A stretch of 64,000 nt of DNA, taken from positions 62,001-126,000 of the forward strand of contig CAZALE010000002.1 in the NCBI GenBank assembly GCA_964486055.1, given 5' to 3'. The notes under the pieces are model-generated. The model did no database searches, was not told the DNA's origin, and saw only the letters and a program-made list of their open reading frames with translations. This DNA comes from J014 sp964486055. Lineage in GTDB: Bacteria > Acidobacteriota > Blastocatellia > Pyrinomonadales > Pyrinomonadaceae. The translations under genes and the position numbers were made by a program. Positions 36,351-45,437 of the stretch are shown here, one piece after another. The stretch's first letter is position 1; each line of letters begins with the position of its first letter.

Positions 36351-37343
36351 GTGCTAACTCAAAATTCTGAATTATTAAAGGTCAGAAATCTAAAAAAGTA
36401 TTTTCCCGTAGAAAATTCCGATGAAGTTGTAAAAGCTGTAGACGGCGTCAGCTTTAACATATTGGCTGGTGAAACCCTTGGGCTCGTCGGTGAATCAGGT
36501 TGTGGTAAGTCTACGATTGGAAGATGCATATTGCGTTTAATAGAACCAACCTCTGGGGAAATCATCTTCGAAAATAAGAATGTACTTGGGCTAAACAAAG
36601 AGGAATTGCGCTTACTCCGGCGCCGAATGCAAATAATTTTTCAAGATCCATACTCGAGCTTAAACCCAAGGCTCAGTGTTTATTCAATCATCAGCGAACC
36701 TTTAAAAATTCACGGAGTAGGCACAGAATCGGAGAGAAAGGAGATGGTAGCTGACTTGTTGCAAAAAGTCGGGCTAGACCCAGCCTACATGGACAGGTAT
36801 CCTCACGAATTTTCCGGAGGTCAACGTCAGAGAATCGGAATAGCCAGGGCAATTGCTTTAAAACCAAAATTAATAGTCTGTGATGAGCCTGTATCAGCCC
36901 TAGATGTGTCGGTGCAAGCTCAAGTGATAAACTTATTACAAGATTTACAAAATGAATTTGGCCTCACATACCTTTTTATCTCACATGGTTTGGCGATTGT
37001 TCAGCATATTTCAGACCGAGTTGCAGTAATGTACCTTGGAAAGATCGTAGAAATAGCGCCTTCAAAGAGACTTTACGAAAATCCGCTGCATCCGTACACT
37101 AAAGCATTGCTATCAGCTATTCCGATTCCAGATCCAAAAAAGAAACGCGAGAGGATAATCCTACAAGGAGATGTTCCAACACCGATAAATCCACCATCGG
37201 GATGCCGCTTTCGCAATCGCTGCCCGATGGCAGTAAAGGAATGTGCCGAGCAAGTTCCTGTTTTAAGAGAGATAGAAAAAGAGCATTTCGCAGCGTGTAT
37301 ACGAATAGATGGTTATACGACTGCGAAAACTTTCGAAATATGA
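36351..37343 (+). CDS. Oligopeptide/dipeptide ABC transporter ATPase (OppF/DppF-like), start uncertain
   Basis: The 330-residue ATPase has GLVGESGCGKSTIGR (Walker A), QIIFQDPYSSLNPR (Q-loop), EFSGGQRQRIGIARA (signature), LIVCDEPVSALD (Walker B) and a C-terminal oligo_HPY domain with the cysteines CRFRNRCPMAVKEC and C311. No permease, binding protein or OppD partner is nearby. The only in-frame start is GTG 36351, which has no ribosome site. An ATG at 36335 with AAGGA in front reads into a stop after 'MKK'. With one A fewer in the A6 tract 36338-36343 it would read MKNNSVLTQNSELL into this gene. Confidence 0.85.
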   Translation: MLTQNSELLKVRNLKKYFPVENSDEVVKAVDGVSFNILAGETLGLVGESGCGKSTIGRCILRLIEPTSGEIIFENKNVLGLNKEELRLLRRRMQIIFQDPYSSLNPRLSVYSIISEPLKIHGVGTESERKEMVADLLQKVGLDPAYMDRYPHEFSGGQRQRIGIARAIALKPKLIVCDEPVSALDVSVQAQVINLLQDLQNEFGLTYLFISHGLAIVQHISDRVAVMYLGKIVEIAPSKRLYENPLHPYTKALLSAIPIPDPKKKRERIILQGDVPTPINPPSGCRFRNRCPMAVKECAEQVPVLREIEKEHFAACIRIDGYTTAKTFEI

Positions 37344-37448
37344 AATTTCACTAATGCATCATCTAAGATTTAAAAATTTAAAACTAACTGTGCCCCGAAA
37401 ACGTTATCTACATAGGTAATCAATCAAAAGGCAAAGGAGGCTTCTGAA

Positions 37449-38171
37449 ATGTCAGAATTAGCTACAGTATTGAGTATTTTTCTTGAACCAGGTAAAACCT
37501 TTGAGGCATTACGAGACAAACCCTATGTTATTTTAGGAACCATTATCTTGGCCATCTTAACCTTTGGGTTTTCGATAGGCGTTTTGTACAAGTTCGGAGA
37601 CGACAGATATCGCCGGTTTTTTCAGGAAATAAATTCCAAGCAGGCATCATACCAAACACTTCCTGAAGAACAAAAAGAGGGCACAATTAACACTCAACTA
37701 GCGACTACAAGGTTTTTCAGCTATGCCTCATGGCTATTTACAATAATCTATCTCGCGTTCGGTGGGCTTATAACACTTGCAATCTGTAAGGCATTCGGTT
37801 ACGACCTTACCTACAAACAAGCCTACTCCTTATGGTTATATTCCGTTCTGCCAACATCGGTGATCTTCACAGTCGCTAATTTAATCGTGCTTTACTTAAA
37901 ACCTGCTGATGAAATTGACATTTTAATGACAAGGACGGGTTTTTTGCCTACGAATCCGGGATTGTTGGTAGATATGAAAAAACATCCAGTCATGGCAACA
38001 TTTTTGAGCTCATTCGATCTCTTCAGGCTGTGGAGCTGGGGATTATTCGCCATCGGACTACAAAAATTGGCTAGATTTTCAACATCCATGGCATATATCG
38101 TAACAATAGGGCTTTTTCTGTTGATTTTAATCGTGAGCGTTCTTCTCGTTTTTCTGTCTCCAACACAATAG
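37449..38171 (+). CDS. Yip1 family membrane protein
   Basis: The 240-residue product has five hydrophobic helices: YVILGTIILAILTFGFSIGVLY, LFTIIYLAFGGLITLAICKAF, SVIFTVANLIVLYL, FRLWSWGLFAIGLQKL and MAYIVTIGLFLLILIVSVLLVFL. The N-terminus SIFLEPGKTFEALRDKP is the usual start of bacterial Yip1-domain proteins. Function in bacteria is not defined. AAAGGAGG precedes the ATG closely. It converges on the permease gene across a hairpin. Confidence 0.8.
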   Translation: MSELATVLSIFLEPGKTFEALRDKPYVILGTIILAILTFGFSIGVLYKFGDDRYRRFFQEINSKQASYQTLPEEQKEGTINTQLATTRFFSYASWLFTIIYLAFGGLITLAICKAFGYDLTYKQAYSLWLYSVLPTSVIFTVANLIVLYLKPADEIDILMTRTGFLPTNPGLLVDMKKHPVMATFLSSFDLFRLWSWGLFAIGLQKLARFSTSMAYIVTIGLFLLILIVSVLLVFLSPTQ

Positions 38172-38177
38172 AAGCAA

Positions 38178-38206
38178 GTGGAAGAATTCGCCGAGAATTC
38201 TTCCAC
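38178..38206. terminator. Bidirectional terminator between convergent genes
   Basis: GTGGAAGAATTC and GAATTCTTCCAC pair perfectly over 12 bp with a 5-nt loop, between the Yip1 gene end (38171) and the permease gene end (38216). U-tracts are weak on both sides. Confidence 0.55.
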
Positions 38207-38215
38207 ATGTTTCAT

Positions 38216-39478
38216 CTATTCATACCTTAGCGATTCTATCGGATCGAGCCGTGCTGCTTTCCAAGCGGGAAAAAGTCCAAAAATCAGACCGATACTGACA
38301 CTGACACAAAAACCAGCAACTGGGGCCCACCAAGGAACATAAGACGGAAAGAATGATGCTACGATGAAAGTCAATAACCATCCGATGAGTAGTCCTAAAA
38401 TGCCGCCAAGACCAGTTAGAGTGGCGGCTTCAATTAAGAACTGAATTAATATGTCGCTCTGTCTCGCACCAACGGCTTTACGAATCCCAATCTCTCGAGT
38501 CCTCTCTGTAACAGAAACTAACATTATGTTCATCACACCGATACCACCGATCAATAAGCCTACGGAGGATATTAAAACCATGGCTAATGCCACACCAGCA
38601 GTTATGGCTCTGAATTGTTTTATGATACTTTCGGCTGTCTCCATTGAGAAATTGTTTGGTGCATCAAATGGAACTTTTCTACGTAACCTCATTAAATCTT
38701 CCACTTCATTCAGTGCCTGCTCAAGCTTTCCCTCTTTAGCCACAGCAAGAATAAAGACATCATCTGAATTTGGTTTTATTCTCTTGGCCGCACCAATAGG
38801 CATGTATATTACGTTACTTTGATCATTGTTTCCTCCACCTCCGCCAAAAAGTTGCGGTCTCTTTTGTAGAAGTCCTATGATTAAAAAAGTTCTACCATTA
38901 ATTTCTATCGTCTTTCCTATTGGGGATTCGTATGGGAAAAATGTTTGTTTCACTGTATCACCTATTAAACATACATCCTTCGCCTCTTCATTTTCATATT
39001 CGGTAAACCATCTACCCTCTATCAATATCTCAGTGTTAGTTTTCTCTAGTTCGGGTTGAACCCCACTGATTTGAATGGTAGATGTCTGCTTACCGCCTCT
39101 CGATACTATTGTTTTCTGCCCAAAAAAACTGCTGGAGACATCGAGAAAAGGCACTGCTGTTTCGATGGACGGCAGTTTCCTAAGGGCCAAAGCATCGTCT
39201 ATCGTTAAATTAGGACGAAGTCTCTCTTCTCTAGTAGGTGCACTGGTTCGAATGCCTACCTCAAATTTATATAGAAATATAGAGCGAGTGCCAAAGGATT
39301 CAATCTCTTTCTTAACTGCTGTATCGATGCCGCTGATTATCGAGGAAATCAACATTACGGTTATAACCCCAACTACCACGCCGAGAACAGTCAAAAATGA
39401 ACGCAGCTTATGACTTTTTACTGTGTCAAGAGCCATCCTCAAGTTTTCCCAGAATGTTGCTCTAATGTACTTGATCAT
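38216..39478 (-). CDS. MacB-type ABC transporter permease (FtsX-like), second copy
   Basis: The 420-residue protein has one N-terminal TM (LRSFLTVLGVVVGVITVMLISSI), a periplasmic MacB-PCD domain, and three C-terminal TM helices. SVTERTREIGIRKAVGAR is the family signature and LFPAWKAARLDPIESLRYE the usual end. These permeases act in MacAB-like tripartite efflux or mechanotransmission. No ATPase or MacA gene is adjacent. It starts 3 nt after the stop of a paralogous permease, so both are on one mRNA and could form a heterodimer. Confidence 0.9.
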   Translation of the reverse strand: MIKYIRATFWENLRMALDTVKSHKLRSFLTVLGVVVGVITVMLISSIISGIDTAVKKEIESFGTRSIFLYKFEVGIRTSAPTREERLRPNLTIDDALALRKLPSIETAVPFLDVSSSFFGQKTIVSRGGKQTSTIQISGVQPELEKTNTEILIEGRWFTEYENEEAKDVCLIGDTVKQTFFPYESPIGKTIEINGRTFLIIGLLQKRPQLFGGGGGNNDQSNVIYMPIGAAKRIKPNSDDVFILAVAKEGKLEQALNEVEDLMRLRRKVPFDAPNNFSMETAESIIKQFRAITAGVALAMVLISSVGLLIGGIGVMNIMLVSVTERTREIGIRKAVGARQSDILIQFLIEAATLTGLGGILGLLIGWLLTFIVASFFPSYVPWWAPVAGFCVSVSIGLIFGLFPAWKAARLDPIESLRYE

Positions 39479-39481
39479 AAT

Positions 39482-40717
39482 TTACTCCGCCCGTAATGCC
39501 TCAACTGGATCTAAATTAGAAGCTTTCCATGCTGGAAAAAGTCCCGCGGCTATGCCAACTCCACCAGATACCAAAATCGCTATGACAGCAGACCAAATGG
39601 AGATACGCGTTTGGAATACATATTTAGTCAAAAAATACCCTGCAATCTCCGCAATTATTAGTCCGATGATTCCCCCTAATGCAGCCAGCATTGCTGATTC
39701 GCAAAGGAACTGCTTGAGAATATCTATTTGCCTTGCACCGACTGATTTCCTTATGCCTATCTCCTTCGTGCGTTCAGTTACTGCAACGAGCATTATGTTC
39801 ATTATCACAATCGCTCCTACGACCAACGCAATGGATGGCACAGCTAGAATCACAATCGAAATTGTGCCAAAGATCCGATCCTTTAAACTGCTGACAGCCT
39901 CTGGAGTAAAAATCGAAAAATTATCTTTTTCGCCAAGCGCAAGCTTGCGTTTTATTCGCATCAATATGCGGGCTTCTTCAACGGCATCATTGAATACCTC
40001 ATCGCTTTTTGCTATTGCAACAAAATAAAGCCCACGACTCTGGGTTAGACCACCAAAATTAGCACCATAGGTCTTTATCGGAAACTGAACAAAAACATCC
40101 TGCGGTTGACCAAAAACAGTCCCCTGCTCTGCTCTGACACCGACTACTTTATAAGGCAAACCCTCAATGTATATCTCACCACCAACCGCTGAACCGTAAG
40201 GAAATAATTTCTTAGCCACGTCTGAACCGATAAAACATACTCTCTGAGCATTTTCATTTTCTGAATCGGTAAAATAGCGACCCTCTGCTATATCTATTTT
40301 CTCAATGTCAGCAATTATGGGTTCAGCTCCCTCAATTCTAACATCCTTTAAAACCTCGCTTCCTCTTCTTACCTCTCGAGAATTAGGCAAAGCCTTGGCT
40401 CCGATCTTATCGATAAATTGAGCTCTTTCCTTTATGAACTGTAATTCGTCAAAGCTGAGTTCTTTATTTCTTCTCTGCGCCTCTGCTATTGTGTCGGAAT
40501 CTTTGAAATCGTCAAACCCGAATCGCCTTATCGTGAACGTATTTGAGCCAATACCAGCTATTTTCTCATCGACATATGCGCTAAAACCTTGTAAAAGCGA
40601 TAAGACTATCATGAAAGCTGCAACGCCGATTATCATGCCGAGCAAAGTTAGGAAAGAGCGCAGTTTATGCGCCCAAATTGCCGAAAATGCTAATTTGATG
40701 CTCTCATACAAATTCAT
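39482..40717 (-). CDS. MacB-type ABC transporter permease (FtsX-like), first copy
   Basis: The 411-residue paralogue has the same layout: LRSFLTLLGMIIGVAAFMIVLSL, a MacB-PCD domain, AVTERTKEIGIRKSVGARQ, and the end AGLFPAWKASNLDPVEALRAE. The two proteins share order and signature but differ in the periplasmic domain. They probably work as a pair with an ATPase encoded elsewhere, which is an inference from the absence of such a gene here. Confidence 0.9.
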   Translation of the reverse strand: MNLYESIKLAFSAIWAHKLRSFLTLLGMIIGVAAFMIVLSLLQGFSAYVDEKIAGIGSNTFTIRRFGFDDFKDSDTIAEAQRRNKELSFDELQFIKERAQFIDKIGAKALPNSREVRRGSEVLKDVRIEGAEPIIADIEKIDIAEGRYFTDSENENAQRVCFIGSDVAKKLFPYGSAVGGEIYIEGLPYKVVGVRAEQGTVFGQPQDVFVQFPIKTYGANFGGLTQSRGLYFVAIAKSDEVFNDAVEEARILMRIKRKLALGEKDNFSIFTPEAVSSLKDRIFGTISIVILAVPSIALVVGAIVIMNIMLVAVTERTKEIGIRKSVGARQIDILKQFLCESAMLAALGGIIGLIIAEIAGYFLTKYVFQTRISIWSAVIAILVSGGVGIAAGLFPAWKASNLDPVEALRAE

Positions 40718-40762
40718 AAAACTTGATAATTAAATTACGGAAAAATCGGGACAATAGTTTCC

Positions 40763-40802
40763 AAAAAAAGAAGACCTCAGATTGTGCTGATCCGAGATCT
40801 TC
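40763..40802 (-). terminator. Strong rho-independent terminator of the FecR-domain gene
   Basis: On the minus strand GAAGATCTCGGAT pairs with ATCTGAGGTCTTC over 13 positions with two G-U wobbles. The loop is 7 nt and a run of seven T follows. It lies about 170 nt past the stop of the FecR-domain gene. Confidence 0.8.
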
Positions 40803-40969
40803 TCAAAGATACGCCTTGTTTGTTATTTACTCTTTACATCACTATTTGCCTGCCGAATGTTTTCATCGACCAGCCCAACATGTATCTTCAACATGCACCT
40901 CTCTTATACCTGATCATCGAAGTTTAATCAACCAAGAATCAAATGCCACTGAGGACAACGACAAAATCA

Positions 40970-42106
40970 TTAATCATCTCTTCCTTTTCGTCCAGGTGAC
41001 ATTGGGACGCTTGGCGTTGTATCTAAAATTGATGGAGAGCTGTTCACCGGAACAGGAGCGGTGTTGACAGGAACATCATTCATACTCCTTGGCCACCTCT
41101 CAGCTGGAAACGCGGTAGACCTCCCAGTCATCGGCACTTCTTTCATTTCCCTCTGTACTCTCAAAAATGGTGGTTCAATTATAGGAGGCGTATCTTCACG
41201 CGGTTTCGATGGATTACCAGTAGGAGTATTGTTTCCTGGAGCGTTGCCTGTGCCTGGGGTATTTCTTGGAATGTTTTGTTGCCAAGGCATCACTGGAGTA
41301 TTCAATCGCCAAATGTCATAAGGTAGCCAAAATCCATATGGAGAGCTCCAACCATAACCAAAAGGTAAAAAGCAATATCCAAAACCTGGATGATAAACCC
41401 AAAGTCCCAAAGATTGGTACCAATTCAACTTATCCGAATAGCTTAGCAGGCTATTTTTTAGAGCTTTTGATTCCAACTTAGAATTTATCTTAGCTAGGCT
41501 CTTAGCTCTGTCTCTGCTCCATTGCTCAAATTCATCTTTGCTATCACGATCAAACTTTTCTATGGAAAATTTTCCATTTGAGTTAATAGCAACCTGCTTT
41601 CCTTTACTTACCTCAGTCGAGCCAACAACTGCTAATCCATTGCGAACTTGCAGAATAGCGTTCCCGTCATTACCAACTTCTATCCGGTAGATACCTGATT
41701 TGACAAGCTCTGCCTGTAGCTTCGGCGTAATGACTTTTATGCTGAATTCTTTTGTCGTGATAACCTCGAACAACGCAATACCTCGCAGGATGCTGACTCT
41801 CATGTTGTCAAATGAAGTGTCTAAAAACATTACCTCGGAATTCCCATTTAAACGCAGATATGAACCAGGATTAAGCAAAATCTCAACTCTCGAATTAGCC
41901 GAGGTTTTTATTCTTTGACCAGCATTCACCTTTTCCACTTCACTTAGTGACTTAACTTCATCCAAGGTAGCATCCCCCTGAACAAAATTTATGTAACCCG
42001 CCTCAGCCGAAACTTTGTAATAAAGACGCCCACTTCGATCCTGTGCATTAGCTACGAATACCGCAGCTAATAGCAAGCTACTGAAAAAAATCACTGATCT
42101 TTTCAT
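40970..42106 (-). CDS. Exported FecR-domain protein with proline-rich tail
   Basis: The 378-residue product has a signal peptide (IFFSSLLLAAVFVANAQ). A FecR-like beta domain spans about 30-180, with VNAGQRIKTSANSRVEILLNPGSYLRL, EVMFLDTSFDNMRVSILRG and YRIEVGNDGNAILQVRNG. A long C-terminal part contains aromatic- and Gly/Pro-rich stretches (HPGFGYCFLPFGYGWSSPYGFW) and a low-complexity PGTGNAPGNNTPTGNPSKP segment. There is no sigma/anti-sigma pair nearby, so it is more likely a structural or sensing envelope protein. AGGAGAG precedes the ATG. Confidence 0.82.
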   Translation of the reverse strand: MKRSVIFFSSLLLAAVFVANAQDRSGRLYYKVSAEAGYINFVQGDATLDEVKSLSEVEKVNAGQRIKTSANSRVEILLNPGSYLRLNGNSEVMFLDTSFDNMRVSILRGIALFEVITTKEFSIKVITPKLQAELVKSGIYRIEVGNDGNAILQVRNGLAVVGSTEVSKGKQVAINSNGKFSIEKFDRDSKDEFEQWSRDRAKSLAKINSKLESKALKNSLLSYSDKLNWYQSLGLWVYHPGFGYCFLPFGYGWSSPYGFWLPYDIWRLNTPVMPWQQNIPRNTPGTGNAPGNNTPTGNPSKPREDTPPIIEPPFLRVQREMKEVPMTGRSTAFPAERWPRSMNDVPVNTAPVPVNSSPSILDTTPSVPMSPGRKGRDD

Positions 42107-42265
42107 CTCTCCTATTTCTCCTCTATTTGGAATTTACTCAAAAAGAAGGTTCTTTCGCGTGTCTATGAGCCTGTAGCTAGCATAACAAATCACTGCTTCG
42201 ATTGCAATTTTTTTCTTAATCAACAAGAGGTATGTGTTTGTGGCTTATCTAAAGAAATTTCAGCA

Positions 42266-42721
42266 TCACATATCATGATTTTTCACGATGATTTTCCTAG
42301 GCTCTACACCCTCACCCTCAATTTTTATCTCTATGATTTTCCTGGAGCCAAAACTGAAATTGCCTAATTTTTCAGCCCATTCAATTACTATGACCGCAGG
42401 CTCTTGAATTATCTCGTCCAAAACAATTGAGCTTATGATTTCATTAACATCATCTAAACGCCATAAATCGATGTGATAAACTCGGGTTTTCTCCGTCTCG
42501 TAAATATTCATGAGCGTAAATGAGGGAGAGTTAACTTCATTTTCATCGAAGCCTAGTGAGGATACGATACCTTTAGTAATCAAAGTTTTTCCGCTTCCTA
42601 GACCGCCCGAAAGCAAGATTATCTCATCCCCCCGAAGCTCGTGTGCGAGTTTTTTTCCAATCTCAAGAGTCTCTTCAACAGAGTTTGAAATGTAACTTTT
42701 CAGTTCACCGTCGCACATCAT
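42266..42721 (-). CDS. tsaE: tRNA threonylcarbamoyladenosine biosynthesis ATPase TsaE
   Basis: The 151-residue protein has the Walker A motif SGGLGSGKTLITKGI, NSPSFTLMNIYE and the HIDLWRL and VIVIEWAEKL segments typical of TsaE. It drives turnover of the TsaB-TsaD complex that makes t6A in tRNA. The start overlaps the stop of the NAD(P)HX repair gene (ATGATG), a common pairing of these two genes in bacteria. Confidence 0.94.
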   Translation of the reverse strand: MMCDGELKSYISNSVEETLEIGKKLAHELRGDEIILLSGGLGSGKTLITKGIVSSLGFDENEVNSPSFTLMNIYETEKTRVYHIDLWRLDDVNEIISSIVLDEIIQEPAVIVIEWAEKLGNFSFGSRKIIEIKIEGEGVEPRKIIVKNHDM

Positions 42722-44295
42722 CTCACTTCAAAATCTTTACTCGCATCAACAAGATACTTAGTTACTTCACTTGGGAGTAAAAATCTTCGCGAAATCTGAT
42801 TAGCCGCAATCTGAGCAGCTTTTCCTGCAATGTAGAACCCAGCAAGAAGAGCCTGAAAAATATTATCAATGCTTTTTCCTTTAGTTGATAAGGTTTGTGC
42901 GATAAAGGCAGAGAGTATTCCCGTGAGAGTATCGCCTGCGCCTGCCCTCGAAATTCCTGCGTCTCCAGTAGGATTTATAACTACAGTGCCATCAGGCTTT
43001 GCAATTAAACTTCTCTCGCCTTTCAGAACTAATAGGACACGATGCTTAATGGCAAACTCTGATGCATCACTGATTCTATCTCGAATATCTCTACCAATGA
43101 GACGCTTGAACTCCCCGAGATGAGGGGTTAGAATAAGCAGCATCTCATCATCGCCCTGTAGATCAAATGGCGAGAGTGCATTCAATGCCTCTGCATCCAG
43201 CAAAACCGGAGTCATTCTTCTATCTATAATCCGCTTAACCAATTCTTGGGTCTGCGATCCAGCAGATAAACCACAACCAACTGCCACTAAATCAAATTCG
43301 CCAGAGAAAATATCCTGATCTTCTATGTTTCTAAGTATCACCTCATTTAAAAGTCTTGAGCTAACAGCATCACGAATGGCTCTTGGAACAGCTAGCGTGA
43401 CCATCCCCGCACCAGATTCGAAACATGCATTAGCCGCTAAAGCGGCTGCACCTACATAGTTTTCAGAACCGGCTACGATCAAAACTCTTCCGCGCTTTTT
43501 CTTATATGAATCCGGTTTAACCTCAGTTTCTCTAATCCATCCTTGAACATCTCTCTTTTCAGTCACGAAAATTCTCGAATCAACCGACTGAATTAAACTC
43601 GCCGGAGTACCGATATTTGCCACGTGCAGTTCGCCACATAGATTTGAACAAGGAGGACAAACACATGCGAGTTTAGGAGCGGTAAAAGTGATCGTAACAT
43701 CAGCGCTAACAGCAGGTCCTATCGGCTCAAACCTATCAGCGTTCAACCCAGATGGTATGTCTACGGACATTACAAATCTAGAAGAATTGTGTTTGCTTTT
43801 CCAGTTTTTCAATGATGACAGTAGATTAACTAATTCTCCCTCTATAGGACGAGAAATCCCGGTTCCAAACAACGAATCAATCACAACATCTGATATTTCA
43901 AGCTCATCCAAAACTTTCTTCACATTCGAAGCTTCATAAAATTCTAATACCGAACCAAAAAGAGGTGCTTCTGAACCATTCAGCCTTCGCAAAATATTAA
44001 AATTCACCGCCGCATCACCTTTAGCATCCTCAACCCTACCAAAAAGAAAGGCCTTAACCTTTGCACCTTGCATCCATAAAATCCTCGCCACTACAGCTCC
44101 ATCACCACCATTGTTGCCTCTACCACAAAGGACTAAAAATCTCTTATCACGTATTTGGCCGTTGAATTTGGCTTTTATTGTTTCGACCACAGATCTTCCC
44201 GCATTCTCCATTAAAAGTAACGATGGAATACCGTATTGACAAGTAGTAAGCTCATCTACACTTCGCATTTGCTCAACCGATAAAACTTTCAGCAT
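42718..44295 (-). CDS. nnr: Bifunctional NAD(P)HX epimerase / ADP-dependent dehydratase
   Basis: The 525-residue fusion has an N-terminal YjeF_N epimerase domain (about 1-215) with LVLCGRGNNGGDGAVVARIL and SVDIPSGLNAD. The C-terminal ribokinase-like dehydratase domain has RVLIVAGSENYVGAAALAA, LTPHLGEFKRL and AGISRAGAGDTLTGILSAFIAQ. Together they repair hydrated NADH and NADPH. Its start faces the phoH operon across 134 nt. Confidence 0.93.
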   Translation of the reverse strand: MLKVLSVEQMRSVDELTTCQYGIPSLLLMENAGRSVVETIKAKFNGQIRDKRFLVLCGRGNNGGDGAVVARILWMQGAKVKAFLFGRVEDAKGDAAVNFNILRRLNGSEAPLFGSVLEFYEASNVKKVLDELEISDVVIDSLFGTGISRPIEGELVNLLSSLKNWKSKHNSSRFVMSVDIPSGLNADRFEPIGPAVSADVTITFTAPKLACVCPPCSNLCGELHVANIGTPASLIQSVDSRIFVTEKRDVQGWIRETEVKPDSYKKKRGRVLIVAGSENYVGAAALAANACFESGAGMVTLAVPRAIRDAVSSRLLNEVILRNIEDQDIFSGEFDLVAVGCGLSAGSQTQELVKRIIDRRMTPVLLDAEALNALSPFDLQGDDEMLLILTPHLGEFKRLIGRDIRDRISDASEFAIKHRVLLVLKGERSLIAKPDGTVVINPTGDAGISRAGAGDTLTGILSAFIAQTLSTKGKSIDNIFQALLAGFYIAGKAAQIAANQISRRFLLPSEVTKYLVDASKDFEVR

Positions 44296-44377
44296 AAGGA
44301 AAATTTTGCCATGATCCTCTCAAAATAAAAACCTAAGTTAAAACATAACCGATTAGTATTGACAAAAAACAAAATTT

Positions 44378-44406
44378 TGTAGTAGCGTCAAAGTAAGAGT
44401 ATAATT
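44378..44406 (+). promoter_or_regulatory. Promoter of the phoH-ybeY operon
   Basis: TATAAT at 44401-44406 is a consensus -10 box. TTGTAG at 44378-44383 is a 17-nt-spaced -35. A perfect TTGACA at 44360 is at the wrong spacing for it. Confidence 0.55.
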
Positions 44407-44429
44407 CTCTAGAGGGTTTACGGAAGGAG

Positions 44430-45437
44430 TTGAACGGAAGAAAAAAGATAGAGTTACCACCAAGAGGGATCGAAGCACTTTTCGGAGTCCAAGATCAAAA
44501 CATAAAATATCTCGAGTCAATTTTGGACGTACGAGTCAACGTCAGAGGTCAGGATTTAACCGTCGATGGGAATCCTGAGGATGTAAAGACTGTAGAGCAA
44601 ATCCTCCAAGATTTTGCTGAGCTATTTTCCGAGGGTAATACCTTCAGCGATAGAGAGTTAAGAGATGCTTTCAGACACATTGCAGAGGATCGTGCCTATT
44701 CATTGCGAGACTACTTTACTAAGGCTCGCTTCAATCCATCAGGCAAAAAACAAGTAACCCCTAAAACCTCAACTCAAAGACGTTATATAGAAGCTATTCA
44801 AGAAAACGATCTAACCTTCGGTATTGGGCCTGCTGGTACCGGAAAATCCTTTCTAGCGGTTGCGATGGCAGTCCAAGCGCTTTTCCAAAAACAAGTTTCT
44901 AGAATAGTCCTGACAAGGCCAGCAGTTGAAGCCGGTGAGAAATTGGGCTTTCTCCCGGGAGATTTACAGGAGAAGGTGGATCCGTATTTGCGCCCACTAT
45001 ACGATGCGCTCTTCGATCTAGTTGACGCAGAAAAAGTAACTAAAATGATCGAAAAACGCATAATCGAAATCGCGCCTCTGGCATTTATGAGGGGACGCAC
45101 CCTAAATGATGCTTTTATAATATTAGACGAAGCCCAAAACACCACTGCTGAACAAATGAAGATGTTTCTAACCAGAATAGGTTTCGGCTCTAAAGTGGTA
45201 GTAACCGGCGATAAAACCCAAATTGACTTACCTAATGGGCAAAAAAGTGGCCTACTAGAGGCAGAAAGAATCCTGAAAGATGTGTCTGAAATTGCCTTCG
45301 TATACTTCACTCATAAGGACGTTGTCCGCCACAAACTTGTTCAGCTGATAATTGAAGCATATGAAAGAGATAGTAAAATGACTGAATATGCCACAAATCA
45401 TAAACAAGCAGCGAAAGGTCAAGGTGAACCAAGCTGA
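44430..45437 (+). CDS. PhoH family P-loop ATPase
   Basis: The 335-residue protein has an N-terminal KH-like region (LESILDVRVNVRGQDLTVDG), the P-loop FGIGPAGTGKSFLAVAMA, LTRPAVEAGEKLGFLPGDLQEKVDPYLRP, DAFIILDEAQNTTAEQMKMFLTR (Walker B) and VVTGDKTQIDLP. PhoH-like ATPases are linked to RNA metabolism and usually sit beside ybeY, as here. The TTG at 44430 directly abuts GGAAGGAG with no spacing, so the true start may differ. It overlaps ybeY by 50 nt. Confidence 0.9.
   Translation: MNGRKKIELPPRGIEALFGVQDQNIKYLESILDVRVNVRGQDLTVDGNPEDVKTVEQILQDFAELFSEGNTFSDRELRDAFRHIAEDRAYSLRDYFTKARFNPSGKKQVTPKTSTQRRYIEAIQENDLTFGIGPAGTGKSFLAVAMAVQALFQKQVSRIVLTRPAVEAGEKLGFLPGDLQEKVDPYLRPLYDALFDLVDAEKVTKMIEKRIIEIAPLAFMRGRTLNDAFIILDEAQNTTAEQMKMFLTRIGFGSKVVVTGDKTQIDLPNGQKSGLLEAERILKDVSEIAFVYFTHKDVVRHKLVQLIIEAYERDSKMTEYATNHKQAAKGQGEPS

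Noticed and set aside
44360..44386. Perfect TTGACA at 44360 as the phoH -35
   Set aside because: No -10-like hexamer at 16-18 nt; the consensus TATAAT at 44401 pairs better with TTGTAG at 44378.
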